The notes beneath the pieces are model-generated. The model ran no database searches and was not told the DNA's origin. It saw nothing but the letters and a program-made list of their open reading frames with translations. From positions 675,549 through 739,048 of the forward strand of contig CAJNDS010001001.1 of NCBI GenBank assembly GCA_905221605.1: 63,500 nucleotides of DNA. The letters are read 5' to 3'. Source of the stretch: Symbiodinium natans (Eukaryota > Sar > Dinophyceae > Suessiales > Symbiodiniaceae). Below, one piece after another: positions 42,018-53,270 of the stretch (positions are counted from its first letter, which is position 1; the number at the start of each line of letters is the position of its first letter). A program made the position numbers and the translations under genes.

Positions 42018-42194
42018 TAGGTTTAGGGTTTAGGGTTTAGGGTTTAGGGTTTAGGGTGTAGGGTTTAGGGTTTAGGGTTTAGGGTTTAGGGTTTAGGGTT
42101 TAGGGTTTAGGGTTTAGACCCCCCTCACCTGCTCGCCAGTGGCCCCCGGAGGGCCACGTGCGCGGCTCGAGATGGTCCTGGCTGTGGCTCTACT

Positions 42195-42485
42195 ACTTGG
42201 AGGTTCATGGTACTTAGGTTTAGGGTTTAGGGTTTAGGGTTTAGGGTTTAGGGTTTAGGGTTTAGGGTTTAGGGGTACGTATTAACCAATTGGAACTGTA
42301 CGTATAACTGTACTTACAAACGTCTTAGGGCACTTGGGCTTCTGGGTGGCTTTTGCGTACAGATATTAATTGCTTATCAAGTACCCCTAAACCCTAAACC
42401 CTAAACCCTAAACCCTAAACCCTAAACCCTAAACCCTAAACCCTAAACCCTAAACCCTAAACCTAAGTACCATGAACCTCCAAGT
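42195..42485. mobile_element. F2 foldback with telomere arrays in both arms
   Basis: ACTTGGAGGTTCATGGTACT start and AGTACCATGAACCTCCAAGT end. Eight TTTAGGG units in the left arm (42212-42273) face eleven CCCTAAA units in the right arm (42385-42465), so the arms pair as a 130 bp telomeric hairpin. Minus-strand islands on each side (42490-42550, ESLPAAKPSRASCEPCLAA; 42128-42193, PGPSRAAHVALRGP then CAG|GTGAGG) could be exons, with GTACTTGGAGG as donor and CCAAGTAG as acceptor. Confidence 0.8.
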
Positions 42486-42697
42486 ACTAGCAGCCAGACA
42501 GGGCTCACACGATGCCCTTGAGGGCTTCGCGGCAGGCAAGGATTCAACCGTTTAGGCTTAGGGATGCCTGGGGTTCAAGGGTTTAGGGTTTAGGGTTTAG
42601 GGTTTAGGGTTTAGGGTTTAGGGTTTAGGGTTTAGGGTTCAAGGTTTAGGGTTGCCAGATCCGAGCAAGGGGTTTAGTATGTTTTGGCACGTCGTGC

Positions 42698-42778
42698 ACA
42701 TGCGTCATCCGTGAGCAGAGCCCATGCTACTCTCCTCTGTATCGTTCAAATTTGATCAGATGATCTGCGAAGGGTTCT
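42698..42778 (-). ncRNA. U6 snRNA-like sequence
   Basis: On the minus strand: AACCCTTCGCAGATCATCTG, ATCAAATTTGAACGATACAG, AGGAGAGTAGCATGGGCTCT, GCTCACGGATGACGC. This matches the U6 order closely: 5' stem-loop, AACGATACAGAG, the AGC triad and GGATGACGC. The ACAGAGA box reads ACAGAGG, and there is no obvious T-run terminator nearby, so it may be a variant gene or a pseudogene. It is the better preserved of the two copies. Confidence 0.65.
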
Positions 42779-43596
42779 TAGCACCCCAAACCCCAAACCC
42801 CAAACCCCAAACCCTAAACCCTAAACCCTAAACCCTAAGCCCTAAACCCTAAACCCTAAACCCCGTGTAGGGTTCGGGGACAAGGCCCGAAACGCGCCGC
42901 GGGAACCTTCGGAGAGAAGCTTCATCATGGTAGTCGCTTGCTCGAAGAGCTCCTTGAGGGTTTCGGGTTTAGGGTTCAGGGTTTAGGGTTTGGGGTTTTG
43001 GGGTTTAGGGTTTAGGGTTTAGGGCTTCGACCTACATACGCGCACAAGGCAGGCAAGGGTTTAGGGCTTGGGGTTTTGGGGTTTAGGGTGCAGGGTTCAG
43101 GGTTTAGTGTCATATACCCCATACTACGACCCTATCCTTCCAGGGACCTGGGCTGTTAGGGGTTCGAGCAACCCAGTTAGTTTGTCCCTAGAAGGATAGA
43201 GCCGTAACTTTTGGGGCTCACGTGGTCCCCAAGCAGTAGAAGCCCGAAAGGCCTGGTTTCGCGTTTCGGGCTTCGCTAGGGGGTTTAGGGTTTAGGGCTC
43301 AGGGATTTTCGACTTAGCAGCCCAGTAACCATATTCTGATAACGGCACCCTTTTTTTTGGGTTGGCTACTTTACAAGGGAACCCATAACCCAAAAAAAGG
43401 GTAAAGGGTACCATAGGGCTACTATAGGAATAAGGGCTTACCAGGATGCCTTAAAATCTCCATAATGGTCCCTATAAAGGGCCTTTTTAAGGGAGTATAG
43501 GCCGTAAAATCCCCACAATGATAGCCTATTAAAGGGCCTTTTGAAGGGAGTTTAGGGTATAATGGCCCATCCCGGTAGGGTTTTTTTACATGTTGC

Positions 43597-43680
43597 GAGA
43601 CATCGGGTCGAAACTTCATCCCAAGGTAGATCTATCACTCCTGTTACTTCTTGGGCGACTCCGTGACCAGGGTCCAGTTC
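43597..43680 (-). CDS. Candidate exon, unknown protein
   Basis: The minus strand is open (ELDPGHGVAQEVTGVIDLPW then DEVSTRCLAT), bounded by telomere array on one side and F9 foldback on the other. Confidence 0.35.
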
Positions 43681-44224
43681 TAAACCCTAAACCCTAAACC
43701 CTAAACCCTAAACCCTAAACCCTAAACCCTAAACCCTACTTAAACCACTTGAAGCCGACAAGGGAGCTGAAGAGCCCGTGCCACGAAGAGCCTCCACTGA
43801 CTTCACCGGTCCCTCCTACATCTGGAGCCCCTTAGCGCCATCGAACCGCCAAGCGCCGCTACTGCTTCATTGTTGGGGTTATATAAGAAATTATCAGTTT
43901 TATATTCCTTTTTGGGAATTTCACATGACAAAAATGTAAAATTATAACCAACAGGGACCCAGGCTATGTACGACGACCCCTGTATGCTGCCATGCTGCAC
44001 GGCTCATCTCCGGTGGATGAGACAACTTGTTGATGACCTGCTCGCAAAAAAATCTGCGATCTGCTCTCAACAGCCCACACACACAAGTCTAAACTCCATG
44101 ATCATTCATAGGGTTCTTAGGGGGGGGGCCACTACTCCCTAAGCTTGTTAAGGTTTTTTGGGTACATGCCCCCCCCCATGGACCCCCCTCGCTTAAGCAC
44201 CCTATCATATCAAGACGTGCACAA

Positions 44225-45295
44225 AGCATCCCCAGATAGAAGCCGCAAGCTGAAGAGTCAGGATTCTACCCGTGTGCCGCTGGTATCCGACTCTAAACCC
44301 TAAACCCTAAACCCTACATGGACGGAATATGGTGAGCTTAGGGGGCTCAGGGAACACAGTCTTTTTGGGAACTTACGGAGTTGGTTGGGGACTAGCCTTT
44401 AGGGTTCATAGGACCTTCATAGGAATTTCAGCCGTAAAGGGTGTACGACCCCCCCAATTTTGGGATTCATTCGGTCCCCCAGCGTACAGGGAGAGCCTAC
44501 AGAAAGCCACCAAAAAACAAACCTGCCCCTCACGAGTCTCAGGGGCATCTGGGACTGAAGGCATGATCCTGTGGGGTGCCCCAACTTTAAGTCGGTTTAG
44601 GGTTTATGGGGTGGGTTTAGGGTCCCCTTAAATGAGGACCTCTTCTATACTCCCTTATATACCGTTTAAAACCCAAGGCCCAGTTCTTCAGAACCCTTTG
44701 AAGAAGATAAGGGGCCATATTGCGAGTCCATGAAACTACCAACCAAGGTCCTAGACCCCACAGTAACCTAGTAACGAAGAGCCCCCCCCCCCCCCCAGAA
44801 AGGGATTAAGGGCCCTACTCTGGGTCCTACAGTCTCTACACAGGGATGGTCGTAGCTGCGTTTTGGGGGCTTAGGGTTTGCAAGCCCGACCAATGTGCGC
44901 GTCTCTTACGGCGAAAACTGCCCAGCCTCCGCGTCCATGTGTATCGGCTCCTGTGCAACTGCCGACTTAACCCCAGAATTGGGGGTCATACATTGGGATG
45001 TTCCCCTTACATACTAACAATCCTGAATAGGGATGCTAGTACGAAGGCGGCTTTTTGGGAAGCCCTTCGCATTCAAAACCTTTCCTGGACCGAACGCCTT
45101 ATACTAACAGTCCTTATAACAGTCCTTAATATGAATTATAATAGGGGGTACTACAATCCCTCTTAAGGACTGTTAGTATGAGGGAGAACAACCCAAGTTC
45201 GGGCTTCTCAGGGGACTCTCAGAGAAAGCAGCGCGGTCCTCGAAGACGGATTCGCCGAAGGAGGATGCATCCTCCTTCCACGCAAAGGCTTCTAA
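44225..45295 (-). CDS. Minus-strand coding-like islands
   Basis: About 45197-45292 (EAFAWKEDASSFGESVFEDR then AAFSESPLR), 44880-44965 (SAVAQEPIHMDAEAGQFSP), 44533-44592 (APHRIMPSVPDAPETREG, then CAG|GTTTG, a GT donor) and 44228-44290 (YQRHTGRILTLQLAASIWG). F5, F3 and telomere sequence fill the gaps. No family recognised. Confidence 0.35.
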
Positions 45296-45499
45296 AAACC
45301 CTATCCCTCCAGGGACCGGTACTAGAACCCTAAAGCCTACTGAACCCTACGAATCCCTCCTAAACCCTACTAAACCCTAGTAAATCCTACTAGACCTTAC
45401 TGATTCCTAAGCCCAAAACCCTAGTAAGCCCTAAACCCTACCACCAAGCCCTGAACCCCAAACCCTAAACATTTCAGGGCGCTGGAGAAGGACCGGTGT

Positions 45500-47060
45500 T
45501 TTTCTAGTCGAACGCCTCGCCGCCCACGTCGCTGGTGGATGTGCCGTCGCTCCCCAGCCTGGGCGCTTGCCATATGCCAGGGGTTTCATTGTTATGGGAG
45601 CACGCTTATTTGTGGTTTGGGGCTTAGGGTTTGGGATGTTTCCCCTTAGACTAACAGTCCTCAACAGGGATTGCAGTACCCCCGACAACAATAATCCATG
45701 TATTCCTTGTCCTGGTTGATGAGTACCCTGGGACAAACAAGGTTAACCTTTCAATTATGGTAGGGTTACAACGACCCCAATAGGTTCAAAGTTGCCTACT
45801 CAGCTACTGAGTTGTATGTCCTGAAGAACCTCTTTCCAACCTCGGACCAGACCCAGTGACCCAAAACCATCACACCTGCTTGAGAAACCCCCAAGCTCGC
45901 TTCCTGTAAACTCGCTGAGTTGTCAGGGAGAAAAAGACTCCCAAGCTAAACCCGAAACCCTAAACCCTAAACCCTAAACCCTGAATCTTCCCACAGAGCC
46001 CAACCCCTCAATAAAGGAATGATGCCCTAGATGATCTTGGGACCCCTGCTCCTTACTAAGGGGGTATGTGGCTGAACCAAAATCACCCTGAGCTCTAACC
46101 CTAAACCGTAAACCCTACGGTTTAGGGTTTAGGGTTTAGGTTTTTTTTTTGCCACCCGCCTAGCCTGGGTTTAAGGTTTAGGGTTTAGGGTTTAGGGTGC
46201 CTTTCTTTTTATGGGGCATTCGGCTCTCTGGACCCTCGTCTGCTGGGACTCTGGACAGCGTACGCCCTGACTAGACGCCAAAGAGCCAGCCAAACCTGTA
46301 CGCCCCAACTCCATGGCTTATAGGGTTTAGGGTTTAGGGTTTAGGGCTTAGGGTTTAGGGTTTCGGGTTTTTTGGCCACCCGCCTAGCTGATCGCTCTCG
46401 ACCAGGGGGGTTAGGGTTTAGGGCTTTGGGTTTTCAGAGATTTCGGGGTTACTTGGAGGTTCATGGTACTTATTAACCAGTTATAACTTGTAACCCCTTA
46501 AGTACAGTTCGAATTAGTTAATGAGTAGCATGAACCTCCAAGTAGGGTCGAACCACCGCTCCCCAATCTCCTCCCCTTTGCGGGCTGCCAGGGCGCCACT
46601 CCTTCACCCCAACGCGCGCCTCCACGACCTGTGCGTAGATGCCTGGTGGAAGGGTATTGACTATACATATATATATATATACATATACATATACATATGA
46701 TTATATATTAATATATACATATGATTAGCTTGCAGCTCATATAGGCCTCGCAGCAAAGTGCCCTTGTCCCAAGCCGCACAACGTGAATCCTGAACCCTAG
46801 GCCTTAAACTCCAGGAATCAATGTACCTATTTATAGTATATACTTGGGCCCTAAAGCTACTACATGGGAATCCCTTTCGGGCCAGGTATATACTATATAA
46901 AGGTCCCATGCCTCAATATAGACGGCACTCTTAAAATAAGGGCCCAAAGAGGACCCTTCAAATACGACCCATATGCCGCCCCCATGATGTTCAAGCAGCC
47001 ACCCCTTGATCCGAGGTCCATGTCTCAAGGGGTTCGCAAGGCTCTCTGGTAGTCGGGGGG
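45500..47060 (-). CDS. Minus-strand coding-like islands
   Basis: About 46915-47055 (GWLLEHHGGGIWVVFEGSS then GPYFKSAVY), 46546-46660 (NTLPPGIYAQVVEARVGVKE then GDWGAVVR, ending where F2 begins), 46205-46312 (MELGRTGLAGSLASSQGV), 45830-45955 (LFLPDNSASLQEASLGVSQ then VMVLGHWVWSEVGKRFFR) and 45512-45590 (PRLGSDGTSTSDVGGEAFD and TAG). The plus strand is also open at 46940-47050. Unassigned. Confidence 0.35.
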
Positions 47061-47509
47061 TTCCATAAGTTCATGAAGGCGTGCCAAAAACTTTGGTAGC
47101 CCAGCAACCCTATCATAACCCTAAACCCTAACCCTAAACCCTAAACCCTAAACCCTAAACCCTAAACCCTAAGAAGGGAGCCCGACCTCCATCTTCCTGG
47201 CAGGCCATCCTTGTAGCCTCTTAGGGGGATCCTCCGAGCTGTCTTTGAGCCCCCCCGGCTGCGAGGCAATCGGGCCGTGGAGGGGTTGAGACCGTCAGAG
47301 GGTTTCGGGTTTAGGGTTTAGGGTTTAGGGATTAGGGTTTGGAGTTTAGGCCCCAAGGACCTGCCCCAGGCCTTCATAGAAGAAAGAACTAACATGAGTT
47401 GCAGTACGTCTCACTATGTTTTCCACTTCTCCTTAGTGTTTGTTTTTCGTTTGTGATGATAACGTAACACTGTATTTATCAAGTCAAATTCTACTGTCAC
47501 ATACTCTCT

Positions 47510-47850
47510 GACCGTATGCTACACAATGCATGTTCTATATGGCCCCGTCCAACACAGCTCTCATGCTCGATACCTACCCTGCATCAGCTGCCCTGTCATT
47601 GCCATCGAAGTCAAGGAAACGTGAATGCAATACGGGCTTCGGTAAAACAACCGTGGCGGCTCTCAAATTCGACAGCAAAGGGAAAAAGTAGTACGACACA
47701 CACACACACACACCGACACCGACAGGTGACGTCCAGGTTACCTGTTCCAGAAATATACCGAAGCCAAAACAACTGGCAGCCACTGAGAAGGCCGCATAGA
47801 GCCGTACCCATCCCTTTGCCTCCTGGGCGAGCACGCCCAAGTCATGAGTA
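47510..47850 (-). CDS. Candidate exon with membrane segment
   Basis: A repeat-free region. The minus strand reads GVLAQEAKGWVRLYAAFSVA then ASCFGFGIFLEQ and reaches GAACAG|GTAACC, a strong canonical donor at about 47740. The frame continues openly through a CA repeat (47700-47713), probably intron. The overlapping 111-codon plus-strand frame is less convincing because it depends on the CA repeat (HTHTHTHRHR). Confidence 0.4.
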
Positions 47851-48261
47851 GAATGGTGCTTTGTATGGGGGCTTCCGACAATGAGGGACCCCTACTATAG
47901 ATCCCCGAATAGCAGGATCCCCTTATAGTAATCTTTGATCATCCCTAACCCGATCCCTCACAGAACGAATGAAAGAAGAATTGGAGCACAGGCTTGAGCT
48001 GATTTCGGGAAGAGATGCATGCCGAAGAATCACGCATGCACCGTTGCCTGCCACTCCAAAACATACATACGGGACCCCAAAAAAAGTACCCCTAATATCG
48101 TAAACTCCCAGATAGGGGTCCTTTTGATCAAGGAATCCTACTGCTCTAACTATGTTCCGGCTTAGGTCTCATTAGAAAGGGAGTCCCAGGAATGCTTCGA
48201 GACGTTCGGGGCTTCATGGCCCTGGACCCTAAACCCTAAACCCTGAACCCTAAACCCCCTA

Positions 48262-49395
48262 CAGCGCCCTCTTTCAATGAAGCTCTGCAACAGCTTCCCT
48301 GTGAGTCCTCCAGCACGCTGGCTGCAGCGCACTCCTGGGCCCGGATCTGAAGGCTTGGGTCCTTAACGGTTGGGTTTAGGGTTTAGGGTTTAGGGTTTAG
48401 GGTTTAGGGTTCAGGGTTCAGGGTTCAGGGTTTAGGGTTTAGGGTTATATGGCCGGGTGCAAAAGCTGCTGTATAGGAGCCCCTTTCAGGCCCAAGTGTA
48501 TATCATAAAGGTACACGGACCCTTCGGGAGACCTACCAAAACCAGAAACATCCTCTGCGCCTGAGCTTTTCAGTAGTTTGCATGGTCCCTTCATCTGGGC
48601 TCTGAAAAGGGGGACCCCTACATACACCCGAGACAACCCAAAACCCCACACATCAGAACCCTCTTTAATAAGAGGGAGGGCCCATGAAACTACCCTTAGA
48701 GAAGGAAACCCTAAACCCTAAACCCTAAACCCTAGAAGCCTAGAAGCCTAGAACCCTATAGAGCTCCGGGTTTATGGGTTAGACACGCGTCAAACATCCA
48801 AGATCTTAGGTTTCCTCAACAACCTACCAGCAATCGGGATTCTGCGGGAGCCACGGAGCATGGAAGACCCAGAATGTAGCGGGCGGATATTCCCCTCCTT
48901 CCAAGCAGATCAAGCCTTCTTCAAGCTGGAGGAAAGAAGAACAACATAGCTAGAGAGGACCACCGCGCGGCGAACAAACGAGACTGAAGAGTAGTGCAGG
49001 GGGCCAGGACGGGCTATTAGACCCTATACAATCACCATAAGCAACCCTATACAGGGCCGTTTTAAGGGGTTCTAGGGCATAATAGCCCGTCCTGGTCGTC
49101 TTAGTCTTTGAAAGGTAACGCCTCAACCTCGCAACAAAACACTGTGCGCTGCTTGGTGGCTAGCTTGTCTCCAGTACTTGGAGGTTCACGGGTAGTTATA
49201 ACCCCAACTATACGTAAGTCTCCTTATAACCTACCTAGCTTATAGGTACCCTGAAACCTCCCGAGCCCATAGCCGTGCTCGAGCCCAGCGCGCGCAGTGC
49301 GCTGCGCAGCAAGGCGACCTGAGACGTTCGGACTGGAGGTGGGATCCCTTCTAAACCCGGGGGACCAAATATCCTGCGCACTTGGGGATCATATA
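48262..49395 (-). CDS. Minus-strand coding-like islands
   Basis: About 49258-49395 (PQVRRIFGPPGLEGIPPPV then SQVALLRSALRALGSS), 48832-48930 (LEEGLICLEGGEYPPATFWV then FHAPWLPQNPDCW, preceded by TTCTTTCCTCCAG as an acceptor) and 48265-48368 (DPSLQIRAQECAAASVLEDS). The middle island is also open on the plus strand. Unassigned. Confidence 0.35.
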
Positions 49396-49439
49396 CCGTA
49401 TGGCACGATATTTCCGCATATTTCCTATTAAGGCAATAA

Positions 49440-49560
49440 TAATAAAAAAATAGAGACCGGGACGCTGCTGCATTTTAAGTAAAGAAAGTGCACTCCCACA
49501 GCGTCCCATTTTCAAAAAATAATAGTAATAATAATAATCTTAATAACATTAATAATATGA
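49440..49560. other. AT-rich AATAAT tracts
   Basis: Two AATAATAATAA tracts flank a segment with AAGTAAAGAAAGTGCACTCC; GGGACGCTGCTG and the inverse CAGCGTCCC also flank it, so this is another small inverted-repeat element (about 49458-49507). Confidence 0.6.
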
Positions 49561-49624
49561 ACCCCAAACCCGTGTTAAGGCTCTGTTAAGGTTCGTTTGG
49601 TCCGCAAGGAACTACGCCTGGACA

Positions 49625-49876
49625 ATGTCCACACTAACAAGCCCCAAGGTTGTTTTACCCGCTCAGCTGATAGCCTTGCTCATCATCTTGCTGGCACCAC
49701 TGGACTCAGAGGCAAACTGGTGCTTCTGGGCCTTCGTAGGCAAGTTCAAAGATGGCATCGAAGGCGATAGGCACACACGCCCTCTCGAATGCTCCGGCTT
49801 ACCGTATGTCATATGTGGCATGGCTGCCGCAGTCCTCGATTTAGTTTGCAAGGTAACCTCGAACTTATTTGAATGA
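49625..49876 (+). CDS. Open frame, possible small membrane protein
   Basis: An 83-codon frame from ATG to TGA in a repeat-free region. Two hydrophobic stretches, QLIALLIILLAPL and YVICGMAAAVLDLVC, with an acidic middle (KFKDGIEGDR). It runs against the local direction, and the opposite strand is also open (94 codons). No family recognised. Confidence 0.3.
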   Translation: MSTLTSPKVVLPAQLIALLIILLAPLDSEANWCFWAFVGKFKDGIEGDRHTRPLECSGLPYVICGMAAAVLDLVCKVTSNLFE

Positions 49877-50216
49877 GGCAGCGTTGCAAAGTCCGATGCC
49901 AGGTATGTCGTGGACGCGGGCCACAGCCCATATTGCAAAGCAAGCATGCTGGCACACTGCCATGATCAGCAAAGAGCACATCATGCCCAATTAAGCGTTT
50001 ACGGTGGCCCGACCGATCATTAGCTTGGTTGAATTGCCTGTAAGCTTGCCGGTGTGAATGCGAAGGTCTTACTTCTCTAGGGACACCGCTCTCTTGCAGG
50101 CCACTGTGGGACACTGTAGCAAGGTGCTTCGACCTCGCTTGCCCGCGAAAAGTCAAAATCTCTTGGCGAGGGGGAATGTCGCCCAGAACGTAGTGGTAAA
50201 CTTGATGCCTGGCCCT

Positions 50217-50591
50217 TCAGCCCTTAATCTCAGAGATCTTCTTGAAGAAGCCGACCTTGGGGAAGCAGACCAAGAAGCAGACGGAAAGCATCATGGGCAC
50301 CTCCGAATCAGGTGGGATAGCGGCGGCTGAGACAAAGCAGCACAACTGGCCCTGCTGCTTGATGCAAACGGTTGGGCTCACGATGCGGAGGTCGCAGCAG
50401 AAGCAGCGGAGCTTCTCCGTGTTGGACTTGAGGCAACAGTCCCACTCCAAGCAAAGAAGCGTCTCCTTAGCAGCACACCCAATCTCGATGTTCTCCAGGT
50501 TGAGCCCATTGAAGCAGCAGAAGCAAGCGCCGTAGACGGTCACCTTAGACTCGTCGATTGAGTCCATCTTCATCTGCGATGGGGCCGACAT
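50217..50591 (-). CDS. Cys-rich protein, single exon, unknown function
   Basis: A complete 124-codon frame, ATG at 50591, stop at 50217-50219, with no telomere units inside. Cys pairs are spread through it: GACFCCFNGLNLENIEIGC, then LCLEWDCC, LRCFCC, TVCI, LCCFVSAAAIPPDSEVP and VCFLVCFPKVGF. The pattern (paired Cys, a central CIK..Q.LCC, then AA.PPD.EVPMM) reminds me of Cys-rich proteins of unknown function found in several microalgal groups; that comparison is from memory. Cys-rich metal-binding or lipid-modified roles are possible but not shown. Minus strand, consistent with neighbours. Confidence 0.65.
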   Translation of the reverse strand: MSAPSQMKMDSIDESKVTVYGACFCCFNGLNLENIEIGCAAKETLLCLEWDCCLKSNTEKLRCFCCDLRIVSPTVCIKQQGQLCCFVSAAAIPPDSEVPMMLSVCFLVCFPKVGFFKKISEIKG

Positions 50592-50686
50592 GACGGGAGC
50601 TCTGAATGGCCAGGCAGAGGCGACTTCGGGAATGTGGGGTGTCCGAAATCGCTTGGGCCAAGCCCCGTCACCAGGACTTCGGCTTG

Positions 50687-50812
50687 CTAGGCTTAGGATT
50701 AGGGGGACGCTTGGGGATATAGACCCTCTGAATAAGGTCCCTGTTTAAGAGAGCCAGAAGAGGGTTCAGAAAGGGTTCCCTTTTAAGGGCCCCCCTTATC
50801 CTACCTAGGAGG
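50687..50812. mobile_element. Foldback element, family F13 (copy 2)
   Basis: Near-identical to 31297-31430, including CCCTGTTTAAGAGAGCCAGA. It lies just upstream of the Cys-rich gene start (about 100 bp). Confidence 0.85.
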
Positions 50813-50967
50813 GGTAGGGTAAGAGTGCGGCTGCAGGTAAGGGCAAGGGTTCAGGACACCGGAAGGTGTGAATCAGGCAGGGTAGATGTGTAATATAGGG
50901 GCCTTAATAATAATGACCGGGCTCTTTTGGGGGGGTACTGCTTCCGACCCCTATATTTTCGGGCTCG

Positions 50968-51087
50968 GCACGAATCTCGAAGGTAGGCAGAGGATGTCAA
51001 AACCTCCCGCAAACCGTTCGACCCATCGCATGAGCATACTAGCAGCCATGGGCTGCTGCTGCTAATCACGATTACCAAGGCAACCAT
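50968..51087 (-). CDS. Candidate first exon with signal peptide
   Basis: ATG at 51087; MVALVIVISSSSPWLLVCSC is a signal-like start, followed by DGSNGLREVLTSSAYLRDSC. It lies between a telomere array and a short foldback (about 50885-50970). Mature product unknown. Confidence 0.35.
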
Positions 51088-51117
51088 GTGATCTTTGACG
51101 CTCTTGTTCTTGGTTGC

Positions 51118-51247
51118 CCTAAACCCTAAACCCTAAACCCTGAACCTGAACCCTAAACCCTAAACCCTAAACCCTAAACCCTAAACCCTAAACCCTAAAC
51201 CCTAAACCCTAAACCCTAAACCCTAAACCCTAAACCCTAAACCCTAA
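51118..51247. repeat. Telomere array
   Basis: About 18 CCCTAAA units, almost perfect; one CCTGAACCTGAA defect. Confidence 0.95.
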
Positions 51248-51269
51248 CCCCAAAGCTTCCCTAAGCCCT

Positions 51270-52085
51270 GCACAGAACGCTTGCTGGGGTTCCCCGCCAT
51301 GGCCTTGCGCTCAGCATGCCCGTGGCGTGGAACCTGCGCAGGCGACGTCGTCAGCTGTTGGGGGGTCCCAAAGGGTCCATGTACCCATATGAAGTAGGGT
51401 ATATTTCTTGTACCCCCAAAAGGACACCAAACATATACACTCACCAATATTAAAAAAGGAACCTTATATATAAACCCTGCGTCGTATACTGGTAGTACAT
51501 ACTTGGGCCTTCATAAGGCTATACAGCAGCTTCCGCACCCACATGCATACCACATGGGTACATGGACCCTTAAAGGGTTGAGGGGTTTAGGGTTCAGGAA
51601 GAAGGGGCTTACGGTAGGGTCTCGACCTTCATGCTGGCATAACAGGGGCCGGATAGGCTCGATTTCGGAGCAGCGAGCAGGCTTGGGCCTAAACCCTAAA
51701 CCCTAAGCCCTATAAACCCTAAACCCCAAACCGCAGATGACAGCCCAGAACACTGGACCAGAGTTGCTTCAGAACCCAGGTATATATATATATACATATA
51801 TACTGACCCTTCGACTTATTAGAACGGAGATTTTGGTTTAGACCAAAGAAGCGGCCACAAAAATGGTGACCCAAACCCTGATGCCCCTCTTCAACCCACC
51901 CAAGTGCCCTGAAAGCGCCATAAAAGCCCGACACTGTCCCTAAACCCTAAACACCCCAAAACCCTAAACGACCTAAACCCCACACTCAGCAACTCTGGGC
52001 GTGTTTCCCGGTCTCTCTTCAGCGCCAGCCGCAGGGCGCCACATCCGCTGGGCCGGAGGCCAGCCTCACCTTTGCCCAAAGGTGC
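51270..52085 (-). CDS. Minus-strand coding-like islands
   Basis: About 51975-52083 (GEAGLRPSGCGALRLALKRD then RETRPELLSV), 51605-51690 (ARCSEIEPIRPLLCQHEGRD) and 51262-51360 (TTSPAQVPRHGHAERKAMAG then NPSKRSVQGLGKLWG and TAG). An F1 foldback (51366-51580) splits the last two. Unassigned. Confidence 0.35.
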
Positions 52086-52329
52086 TTGGGGTTGTAAAGC
52101 TGTATGCTATAGGGCTCCATGAGCCCTAAACGATAAAGCCTATAAACCTACAAAACCGAAACCCAACATGACTTTATTAAGTTAAGTGGCTATGTCGTCC
52201 CTTTGCGGTCTCTAAGTATATCTGGACCTTTTGGCCTGGACTTTGCGGGCGTGCTTTTGGGGGGGAGTGGGTTTAGGGTTTAGGGTTTAGGGTTTGGGGT
52301 TTAGGGTTTGGGGGAGTGGGGAGGGGGGG

Positions 52330-52596
52330 GGGGCGCGGTGATATGGTGGCCTTCAGGCAAGGATATTGACATGTGTGTACGCTTCGACGCCCTGTGCGTT
52401 TTTCTGATGGTACAATGTGAGCTGGAATGTTGGAAGACACGTTTTGCCTGTCGAACGCGTCTCTGCAAGTAGCTCTGAAGCTTCCCCTCCCCTGCAGACC
52501 AAAAAATGTTAAAGAAGAACCCCGAAAAACTGGGGTCAGAAGGCAATATGAACCCTTTTGAACCCGGAACTGAGCTCCATGCCGCACTGCAGTCAA
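52330..52596 (-). CDS. Open frame, possible exon(s)
   Basis: The minus strand is open about 90 codons from ATG 52596 (TFFGLQGRGSFRATCRDAFD). A second frame is open from a TTTTTTGGTCTGCAG acceptor (LQSYLQRRVRQAKRVFQHSS). The two readings exclude each other. Confidence 0.3.
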
Positions 52597-53084
52597 ACCC
52601 TACTTGGAGGCTCAGGGTACTTCCAACCCCCCTTACAAGCCCCCTGAGTCCCCTAAGTCCTCTAAGTAGGCTATAAGTAGACTTAAACCCTAAACCTTGA
52701 ACCCTAAACCCTAGACCCTATAAAACTCAAACCCTAAATTGGGGTTTTAAGGACCCATGAACCTCCAAGTAAACCCTGTTAGGGTTCATCTGGTCCCCAA
52801 GGTCAAGAGTCTCCTTCACCTGGCCCTATAGGGCTTTAGGTTTAGGGTTTAGGGTTTAGGGTTTAGGGTGTAGGGTTTAGGGTTTAGGGTTTAGGGTTTA
52901 AGGTTTAGGGTGGCAAGCAACACCGACTCCGGACTCAAACGCGCACAAAGATGGGCGTACTTTAGTTTAGGGTTTAGGGTTTAGGGTTTAGGGTTTAGGG
53001 TTTAGGGTTTAGGGATTAGGGTTTAGGGTTTAGGGTTCAGGGTTTAGGGTTTAGGGTTTAGGGTCTAGGGCAGCTGGGAGCCCC

Positions 53085-53270
53085 TGGGTATTGCAGGGAA
53101 GCCGATGGCTGGAAAGATATTTCGGGGGCAGCTTGCCGTACAAAATCGGTGCGAAGAAACCTGGCCCTTTGTCCGGGATTCGCGCGAGCTAAGAAGGTCC
53201 CAATTGCTCACAAATTGTCTTCAAGGCTCGCACTCTATCCTACTATTTACTTCGGAACCCTCCAAAAAAA
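53085..53270 (+). CDS. Island open in three plus-strand frames
   Basis: For example MAGKIFRGQLAVQNRCEETW, and in another frame CPGFARAKKVPIAHKLSSRL. Being open in all three frames, it cannot be read with confidence; coding is uncertain. Confidence 0.2.

Noticed and set aside
47516-47851. 111-codon plus-strand frame
   Set aside because: Contains HTHTHTHRHR from a CA repeat and is antisense to a better exon with a canonical donor; not excluded entirely.
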